Shown here piece by piece: positions 58,262 through 64,000 of a DNA stretch of 64,000 nucleotides. Origin of the DNA: an uncultured Lachnospiraceae bacterium (GTDB lineage Bacteria > Bacillota > Clostridia > Lachnospirales > Lachnospiraceae); assembly GCA_910580195.1 (NCBI GenBank), contig CAJTWA010000013.1, forward strand, positions 1 to 64,000, given 5' to 3'. Numbering within the stretch: position 1 is the first letter of the stretch; each line of letters opens with the position of its first letter. The translations under genes and the position numbers were made by a program. The notes beneath the pieces are model-generated. The model worked only from the letters and a program-made list of their open reading frames with translations, did no database searches and was not told the DNA's origin.

Positions 58262-60751
58262 TCATTGCTGCCCGCGTTTTATGCGCCATGTAAATAGGAA
58301 TAGGAGGAGGGCTGCTGCAGCGGTGAGGAGGAGGCCCTGCCCAAAATATGGATGCCCAAATTTTAATTCTGTCCGGCCTGAATTTACATAGGTTAAATGG
58401 TTTTTGGCGTAAACTTCCTGCTTGGACTGGAAACTGTCGTGGTAAGCAAGGCCTGTGTTCAGATGGTCCCGGCCTGTTTCAATCGTAATTTTGTTTTTTT
58501 CATATTTGGCTTGGTAGGGGACAATTTCCCGCTGGGGGAGTTCATCTGCCTTTAAGTCCATTGCATGGTCCAGCAGTTTTCCAATGCCTTCGTCCAGTGT
58601 CAGGCCGTAGTAATATGTTAAATTTAACCCGATGGCTATGATATTTTCATTTTTTACAGTGCCGTAAAATGGGAGTTCCCAGTCCAAATCCTTGACGGTG
58701 CCCCAGACCTCATCTAGGCCGTCCAGATACACGGTGCTCCAATCCCGGTGGCCGTCCGGGAACAAATCTGTTTCCAGCACGCCTTCTATGGTATCTAAAT
58801 CAGGGTATCCTTGGGAAAATGTTACCTCATTGCAGACAACCCCAAGGAAGCTCTGGTCTTGGCTGCCCATATCATCTGGAATCCCGTCCGCTGCAATTAC
58901 AACACGTACGCCCGCTTTCGCTAATTCCTCCACGAGCTGTTCTGCGGCTGCTTTATCATCGTACGTAAACCCATCCAAATACACCACTTCATAATTTTTC
59001 AGCTCATCAAACGTGAAATCATTCAGGTTTGTGCCTGCCACTTCCTCCATGGCTGGAAATTGCCGGGAGATGGCCGGGGCGGCAGAACCAATCCCTATGG
59101 CACGGTACTTTGTGATTGTCCCCCATTGTTTTGGTTCTGGCTGCCCTGCCCCTGATACATTTGCATTATTTAAGCCTGCCTGTGTTGTATCTAATTTATA
59201 AAATCGGTAATCCCCGTTGCTCTCAACCATCTGATAACCTACTTGGACCGCCGCTTGGTCCAATTCCTCCAATTGCATATCCCCAAAGCCATCCCCAGCA
59301 TCCGTCCGGATGACAACCGTATCATTCCCAAGCTCCATGCAGCGGTCAAATACATACCGGTAATGCCCGTCCTTCAAAGCCCTGTCCACCTGCTGGATAT
59401 TTGCCGCTGTAACCGCGGATTCCGCTGCCGCCCCATAGGAAGTTGCCACCGGCCCGCCAAATCCTGTCACCAGATAGGAACTCATGGCCCCAAGGCTGCT
59501 TTCATCCAGCAGGGCCAGACGCTGCCCCGTCATCTCTTTTGCCTTCCCCACCAAAGTTTTCTCTGCATAGTAGGCAAAGCGTTCTTCCGGTTCCCACCCA
59601 GACTGGGTCCCCAGCAACAGCGGGAGGGAAGGCAGGGCGTCCAAAACCAGCAAGCCCGCAAACAGCAGGACCCACCCCTTTTTCAGCGTGTCCCAAATCA
59701 GGAAACTAAACAGCGCCAGACCAAGCCCCACAGACACCATCCTAAGCATCTGCAAATATTCCCTGCCCGGCAAAACGTCCGCCAACAGGAAAGCTGTGTT
59801 AGAACTTCCTATTAATAATAAAATCCCTGCCCAAAACCCCGGCATGGATTTCCGTTTGCTCATCAGAATCCCAAACACTGCCAGCAACGCCACAGACAGG
59901 CCAAAATAGAAATCCTCATTCCCATCCCGCATCCGTGCAAAAGGGTTTACTGACAAAAACATGCTCTGGAAAAAATCCCCCAGCGATTCCGGATGTTCCC
60001 CCGTCACAACCCCGCCCGTCAAGGAAGGAAGCAGCCAAAACCCAGACAGAAAACAGCCCAGCGCCATTGCAAATAATACCTCCAAGATTTTCCGCCTGCC
60101 GCCGCAAATCACTGCCCGAAGCAGGAGATATGCCGAAAACACCATGAAAACCATCCCGCCATACCCCGGATGGCACAGGAAAAACAGCAGGAAACAAGCA
60201 GAAATCCTCGGCAGCACATGCCAAGAGCCTTTCTGCAGATAATCGTATCCCCAAAAAAGCAACAGAGGCAATCCCGCAATGCAGACAGCCCGCGGCAAAT
60301 TACCTTCATAAAACAGCGTAAACAGGTTATTGGGCATAAAAAACCATAAAACACCCAAAAAAGCCCCAAAATATGGGCGTTTCACCTGAATCCCCACATA
60401 CAGCCACGAAACTGCCCCCAGCAAAAACAGCGCCATGAGGAACACGAGGTACCCGCCCATAGAATTCCCCCCGGCCAACCCTTGGCAGAAAGCCAGAAGG
60501 TATACTGGGACTGGCGCCCAATACCGCATCATTTCCGCCCCATTGTACCAATTGGAGCCATACATCGGCCAAAAATCCCCTTCCTTGGCAGCCTGATATA
60601 AGGCATCCCCCCGGTACAGATAACCCAAAGTATCCTGCCCGCTTGGGTAAACCCCGCTGCGTGACGCCAAGATTGCAACCCCAAATGCCAGCAACAGAAA
60701 AAGAACAGGCATTGCCAAAACCAGAAAATGCGATTCCTTACTGTCCTTCAA
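58262..60751 (-). CDS. Large PTPS-related membrane protein of the XrtG cluster
   Basis: The protein is 829 residues. The first 400 residues hold about ten helices with an extracellular loop after helix 1 (SRSGVYPSGQDTLGYLYRGD), resembling lipid-linked-sugar transferases of the GT-C kind. This is the region known as the 6-pyruvoyl-tetrahydropterin synthase-related membrane domain. The C-terminal half (about 400-800) is soluble and extracellular (ATSYGAAAESAVTAANIQQV, VVYLDGFTYDDKAAAEQLVE), and a last helix ends GLLLTAAAALLLFLFTW. The start is TTG 60751, eight bases after AGGAGG. It may attach a sugar to the sorted protein or to a polymer, which is inference. Confidence 0.88.
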   Translation of the reverse strand: MKDSKESHFLVLAMPVLFLLLAFGVAILASRSGVYPSGQDTLGYLYRGDALYQAAKEGDFWPMYGSNWYNGAEMMRYWAPVPVYLLAFCQGLAGGNSMGGYLVFLMALFLLGAVSWLYVGIQVKRPYFGAFLGVLWFFMPNNLFTLFYEGNLPRAVCIAGLPLLLFWGYDYLQKGSWHVLPRISACFLLFFLCHPGYGGMVFMVFSAYLLLRAVICGGRRKILEVLFAMALGCFLSGFWLLPSLTGGVVTGEHPESLGDFFQSMFLSVNPFARMRDGNEDFYFGLSVALLAVFGILMSKRKSMPGFWAGILLLIGSSNTAFLLADVLPGREYLQMLRMVSVGLGLALFSFLIWDTLKKGWVLLFAGLLVLDALPSLPLLLGTQSGWEPEERFAYYAEKTLVGKAKEMTGQRLALLDESSLGAMSSYLVTGFGGPVATSYGAAAESAVTAANIQQVDRALKDGHYRYVFDRCMELGNDTVVIRTDAGDGFGDMQLEELDQAAVQVGYQMVESNGDYRFYKLDTTQAGLNNANVSGAGQPEPKQWGTITKYRAIGIGSAAPAISRQFPAMEEVAGTNLNDFTFDELKNYEVVYLDGFTYDDKAAAEQLVEELAKAGVRVVIAADGIPDDMGSQDQSFLGVVCNEVTFSQGYPDLDTIEGVLETDLFPDGHRDWSTVYLDGLDEVWGTVKDLDWELPFYGTVKNENIIAIGLNLTYYYGLTLDEGIGKLLDHAMDLKADELPQREIVPYQAKYEKNKITIETGRDHLNTGLAYHDSFQSKQEVYAKNHLTYVNSGRTELKFGHPYFGQGLLLTAAAALLLFLFTWRIKRGQQ

Positions 60752-60925
60752 TGCCCATTCCTCCTGCCTAAACTATATTTTTCTTTCCTTGGAAAATCTA
60801 CTATGGTTACTACATTTCTTTTCTAATAAATTTATTTTGCTTGCTATTTTTTCCCTTTGCAGTACACCAGAGCATTTTCAGACACACCTGAATACCACAG
60901 CAAACTTTTTTCATTCCAATAAACA

Positions 60926-61106
60926 GGCAGTTCAGGCTAGCCCTTCCCCAAAGCAAACACTTCATGGGCGTCCTTAGTGGAGGCGAAATCCACTGCTTAC
61001 GAAGGCTTAGGGATGAGGGCGCTCCCGAAATCCCTTAGCCGTAGTTAGCAGTTAGTTCGCCGGAACGTTGCCCAGTTTGCGTGGGGAAGGGCTAGCCTGG
61101 ACTGCC
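60926..61106. ncRNA. 181-bp inverted-repeat element with RNA-like internal fold
   Basis: Arms of about 32 bases (starting GGCAGTTCAGGCTAGCCC, ending GGGCTAGCCTGGACTGCC) pair almost fully. Inside are hairpin AGTGGA/TCCACT (60976-60994), hairpin GGCTTAGGGAT/ATCCCTTAGCC (61004-61040, 10 of 11 pairs), and loop GGCGAA (60982-60987), which is complementary to TTCGCC (61056-61061), a possible pseudoknot. It lies between the sorted-protein gene and the membrane-protein gene. It could be a structured RNA, a transcript-stability or attenuation element, or a MITE. The rest of 60752-61168 shows no gene. Confidence 0.6.
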
Positions 61107-61168
61107 GTCCGGCTCCAAAGACTTCTACGATTAACATTGCCCGCTATCGTACGGACACCGCTAGAAAT

Positions 61169-63271
61169 TCAAGAAAATTCCGCGAAGTACCCAGCCAGCT
61201 GCAGCCCCTTTTTCTTCCGCTGGAACCACAAGCCTACCCCAACTGCAACCATACAAACCGCAACCCCCGCCACTGCCCCAGTCGACGTGCCAGCCGTGTA
61301 AATCCACTGCTGCCCAATCCGCCCAAATTGCACCGAGATTTCCCTCAAGGCTGTTTCATCCACCCCAAGTTTCTTGGCAACCATAGGCAAATCCAGATAA
61401 AACTCCATTTCATCCTTCCCATCCCTGCCAACCGTCACCATCATCTTGCCATACATCTGGTCCATTTCATTCAAATTCCCGATATTGGCAGAAGTATGCC
61501 ATGCATCCGCAGAAGCGATAAAAAATTCATATGTACCCTCGGAAAGCCCGCTAAGCTGTGGATCCCAATTGATGTCCCCGTCGGCATCCACTGTAACAAA
61601 TCTTGGGTAAAATGCCATTTTCTGGTCGTAAGAGCCATTTGCCAAACTTTCCGGGCTTTGGTTAAATGCAACCGTAACTGCAGCCGTAAATTCACCGCCT
61701 GCCTCCTGCAGATGCTGGGGCATCGTTGTCACCACATGGCCGTACATTCTGCCGCCGTCTGAATAAAGCGCTCCTTTGGCGTCTACCTGCGCCTCCTGCG
61801 ATCCCGCTGTAGCATACTGGATGGTGCTGTGCCCGTAATCCTCCCAGTCTTCATACTGCCCATCGTAAATAATCCCTGCAAAAAGGTTCTCTAGGTTATT
61901 CCCACTGTCTGGCTGCAAATTCACAATGCCAGTGAGGAAAGGTTCCCCAAGATAAAGCCCAAAAGACAGGCTCTCCCTGTATTTGGGGAGCTGGCCTTTG
62001 GGGATTGCAACTTCCCATTGGCTGCCTATATAGGCCACTTTCGCCCCATCAACCCCATTAATTGCCGGTGCGGTGGAAAATTGGATGTCTGTTTCATAAC
62101 CTAAGTCGGAAGTAATGGCAAATTTACCATTGGAATGTGTCCCCGCACCGGATGCATTGCTGCCTTTCCCATCTTTCACATATAGATAAAACCAGTCCCC
62201 GTCAAACACTGCCGCCACGCTGGACAAGCATCCGGGATGCTCGCTGTTCGGGCAGGAAACATCCGTCTTTGCCACCGCCTCCCAGTCCGAAAAATCCCCG
62301 TCAACGGAAATGCCCGCATAAACTGCTGGCCCGTCTGCTGCCGCCGGGTTCCCGTCCACCTGCTCGATTTCCGAAAATGCTACGGATGTGCCGCCAAACG
62401 TAACCGCAGCGTCCATGCTGTGGAAAAAACTGGAAGGAACGGCAAACTCAACCATATAAGGCCCCGGGTTATTCCCATGGGCTTCATTGGTTACCGCAGC
62501 TTCTGCGCCGGGAATATTTCCCCAATAGCCATCTTTTACCTCTGCCCCGTCTTTCCACGCATTGACAGAAATTCCATTGTCCGCGCCTGCCGCACCATCC
62601 GCATATGCAAACTGGAAACTATAGCTGCTGCCTGCAAAGCTATAATCCCATTCCGTAGAAGCAGTCCCGCTATAACAGAAATACACGGTATTCCCGTTCG
62701 GGGAAATTGCCGCTTTCCAAACATCTACGCCAGCGCCGGGACGTGACGCCACACCAGCCCAGTCAGATAAACTGCCATCAATGGAAATACTTCCGCTGGC
62801 AGCCGGATGCTTGGAGAATAAAGCCGGTCCATTTTCAATCATTTCCGCCCCGCCTACCTCTTCTATAAGCTCCGTGTGGCTCTCCATGCTGTCTGCCCCT
62901 TCTATGCTTTCCGCATCTTTTATGCCATTATCATTTTCTTTCGCGGAATCTTCTGCTTGGTTGCCCCCTTGTGTCCCGCCCTTATTTTCATTATTATCGG
63001 TACTTCCATCTCCGCTTTGTTCCCCGTTTCCAATTTCCCCAGCAGACTGCACCTCAATGCCGCCCCCGGCTTCTTCCCCTGCGCCAAAGCCAGCCTGTTC
63101 TTTCGTTTCCAGAATCCCCTCCTGCTGTACCCTGCCAGATTCCGATGGAATCCCTAATTCTTGCTGCATCCCAGTATCCAATTCTGCCGCGGCAACAGGC
63201 GTCCCCGAAACCATTAGGGATGCTGCCACCAAGCCAGCCAATGCCCCTCTAAAAATTCTTTTCGCTTTCAT
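61169..63271 (-). CDS. Firmicu-CTERM-like sorted surface protein, probable XrtG substrate
   Basis: The protein is 700 residues. A signal peptide (MKAKRIFRGALAGLVAASLM, ending PVAAAE) is followed by a Gly/Glu/Asn-rich linker (about 45-150) and three carbohydrate-binding-like modules, each opened by a DG-x-x-x-DW motif: SIDGSLSDW (163-171), SVDGDFSDW (322-330), YDGQYEDW (469-476). The end has TAGTSTGAVAGVAVCMVAVG, a helix, RKKK and 12 further residues, the layout of a sorting signal. ATG 63271 is set by AAGGGAGG seven bases before it, so the frame to 63421 is too long. It would be exported, cut and attached by XrtG. Confidence 0.88.
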   Translation of the reverse strand: MKAKRIFRGALAGLVAASLMVSGTPVAAAELDTGMQQELGIPSESGRVQQEGILETKEQAGFGAGEEAGGGIEVQSAGEIGNGEQSGDGSTDNNENKGGTQGGNQAEDSAKENDNGIKDAESIEGADSMESHTELIEEVGGAEMIENGPALFSKHPAASGSISIDGSLSDWAGVASRPGAGVDVWKAAISPNGNTVYFCYSGTASTEWDYSFAGSSYSFQFAYADGAAGADNGISVNAWKDGAEVKDGYWGNIPGAEAAVTNEAHGNNPGPYMVEFAVPSSFFHSMDAAVTFGGTSVAFSEIEQVDGNPAAADGPAVYAGISVDGDFSDWEAVAKTDVSCPNSEHPGCLSSVAAVFDGDWFYLYVKDGKGSNASGAGTHSNGKFAITSDLGYETDIQFSTAPAINGVDGAKVAYIGSQWEVAIPKGQLPKYRESLSFGLYLGEPFLTGIVNLQPDSGNNLENLFAGIIYDGQYEDWEDYGHSTIQYATAGSQEAQVDAKGALYSDGGRMYGHVVTTMPQHLQEAGGEFTAAVTVAFNQSPESLANGSYDQKMAFYPRFVTVDADGDINWDPQLSGLSEGTYEFFIASADAWHTSANIGNLNEMDQMYGKMMVTVGRDGKDEMEFYLDLPMVAKKLGVDETALREISVQFGRIGQQWIYTAGTSTGAVAGVAVCMVAVGVGLWFQRKKKGLQLAGYFAEFS

Positions 63272-63356
63272 AAAATGCCCTCCCTTGATGCCATTCATTT
63301 CCCGTGCCATTTCCAGAGCTGCTTTTGGGATATCCCGGAATACTGCGCCATGGCCT

Positions 63357-63710
63357 TCAGAATATTTCTTCCGAAACCGCATAGACCCGCAAAGGCGTTT
63401 CGCTAATCTCAAAACGTGCAAATTTCCAATGCTGTTCCTCCAAAGACGCCTTTACCTTCCGGTAAAACACTTCGCCTAAATGCTCCATGCTGGTATCCCC
63501 GCCAAATTCCGGGAACTCGTTCAGGTATTGGTGCTGGTACGGCCCAAACACTTCTTCCAGGACCGTATCCATGCTGGCAAATTCCAGAAAATCCCCGGCC
63601 GTCTGCCTTGCCACAATTTCAATTTCAATCATGTGATGGTGCTTGTGTTCCACGCTGCCATCAAAGCTATGCTGCATACATAAACGGTATTTCATGCGGT
63701 GGTATTTCAT
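63357..63710 (-). CDS. Second PTPS/QueD-fold protein of the XrtG cluster
   Basis: The protein is 117 residues. Candidate zinc ligands are His14 (CMQHSF) and the two in HKHHHMIEIEI. YQHQYLNEFPEF replaces the QueD segment LDHKYLN: His is kept, Asp is lost. There is no cysteine in the catalytic position. SMEHLGEVFYRKV replaces PTAENLA. It is probably a binding or structural paralogue. ATG 63710 follows GGGAG, and the repeated start MKYHRMKYR looks like another slippage product. It is the first gene after the promoter at 63747. Confidence 0.82.
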   Translation of the reverse strand: MKYHRMKYRLCMQHSFDGSVEHKHHHMIEIEIVARQTAGDFLEFASMDTVLEEVFGPYQHQYLNEFPEFGGDTSMEHLGEVFYRKVKASLEEQHWKFARFEISETPLRVYAVSEEIF

Positions 63711-63746
63711 TTGGCTCCCTGCCCATCCGGATTTATTATGTGACAG

Positions 63747-63776
63747 ATTATAGCATACCCATTTCTTGGCTTTCAA
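63747..63776 (-). promoter_or_regulatory. Promoter of the XrtG cluster
   Basis: On the minus strand TTGAAA (63771-63776), 18 bp, TATAAT (63747-63752) with an extended TGC before the -10 box. It gives a leader of about 30 bases to the PTPS-fold gene. No other clear promoter was seen down to 60752. Confidence 0.72.
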
Positions 63777-63894
63777 TGCCAATACTCCACAATTCCCTTC
63801 CATTTTCCCACATACAAAAAATTGTATCTATTTTCGCTTTTGGCATCAATAGGGAGTTACTGTAAAAAATTTTATTTTATAGGAAACTGCGCCC

Positions 63895-63975
63895 TATGGA
63901 ATAAAAGCCCTTCAGGCAACGATGCGAAACCCCGCACAGAGCAAAAGCTGCGCTTGCCAGACAGGTTGGACACGG
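63895..63975 (-). repeat. Dispersed repeat, copy B at the window end
   Basis: On the minus strand GGCAAGCGCAGCTTTTGCTC and, further on, TCGTTGCCTGAAGGGCT match both ends of the 52022-52108 block, with a different middle. No gene is seen in 63777-64000. Confidence 0.6.
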
Positions 63976-64000
63976 GCGTGTGCAAAGCGTACTTTTATTC

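Noticed and set aside
60789..60977. 62-codon frame reaching into the structured element
   Set aside because: No ribosome site, no motif, and it ends inside an inverted-repeat arm.
63272..63421. 50-residue extension of the Firmicu-CTERM-like protein
   Set aside because: It would put the signal peptide 50 residues inside the protein and run over the 3' end of the preceding gene.

Overview
The window is a stretch of chromosome from a flagellated, probably spore-forming Gram-positive bacterium of the Lachnospiraceae type (Clostridia). Support: a BofA homologue beside a YaaL-type protein, a Flp/Tad pilus locus with DUF6382-FHA and DUF5702 proteins, flagellin next to a DUF6240 protein, DUF6145 beside coaX/birA, intrinsic terminators, strong AGGAGG ribosome sites, and an exosortase G (XrtG) cluster, a system known from Firmicutes. 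Genus and species are not determined. There is no rRNA, tRNA or CRISPR array.

Layout. 1-3180: the decayed end of a mobile element: the C-terminal part of a tyrosine recombinase, a broken MobA/MobL relaxase, an intact membrane-anchored Ntn-hydrolase and two small element genes, one with a premature stop. 3220-12170: a minus-strand housekeeping block (lysS, greA, an unknown gene that seems to start at ATT, dusB, coaX, DUF6145, birA, argF, SPFH protein, nfeD). 12487-20000: a secreted SleB/CwlJ-type cell-wall hydrolase behind a WalR-like box, a divergent chemoreceptor, pgi, a small membrane protein and a murG-like gene. 20092-26258: a fructoside module on the plus strand (LacI regulator, operator inside the promoter, GH32, binding protein, two permeases, no ATPase). 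26378-27806: HIT protein and a flavodoxin-SCP2 fusion. 27879-38380: a complete Tad/Flp pilus operon, including a 55-residue Flp pilin. 38417-44850: bofA, yaaL-like gene and a sigma-28-type flagellin operon (DUF6240 protein, flagellin, FliS). 44860-51935: ferredoxin, MerR-like protein with a repeat linker, HipA-like kinase, dnaB, rplI, gdpP.

52124-63776 is the most unusual part: an XrtG exosortase cluster. It has a signal-peptide protein with a Firmicu-CTERM-like tail (the probable sorted substrate), XrtG with its Cys-Arg-His triad, a processive-type family 2 glycosyltransferase, a large PTPS-related membrane protein, two PTPS-fold proteins that keep zinc histidines but lack catalytic residues, a membrane sensor with a degenerate GGDEF-like end, and a TIM-barrel lipoprotein that shares a DG-x-x-x-W module with the substrate. 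A 181-bp inverted-repeat element with RNA-like internal folding lies between the substrate gene and the rest. The likely theme is export and covalent processing of a surface protein linked to polysaccharide synthesis.

A second theme runs through the whole window. Many genes are followed by one to three decaying tandem copies (44-70 bp) of their own 3' end plus the next gene's ribosome-binding site, and many proteins carry in-frame tandem duplications. This suggests a replication-slippage habit in the lineage.
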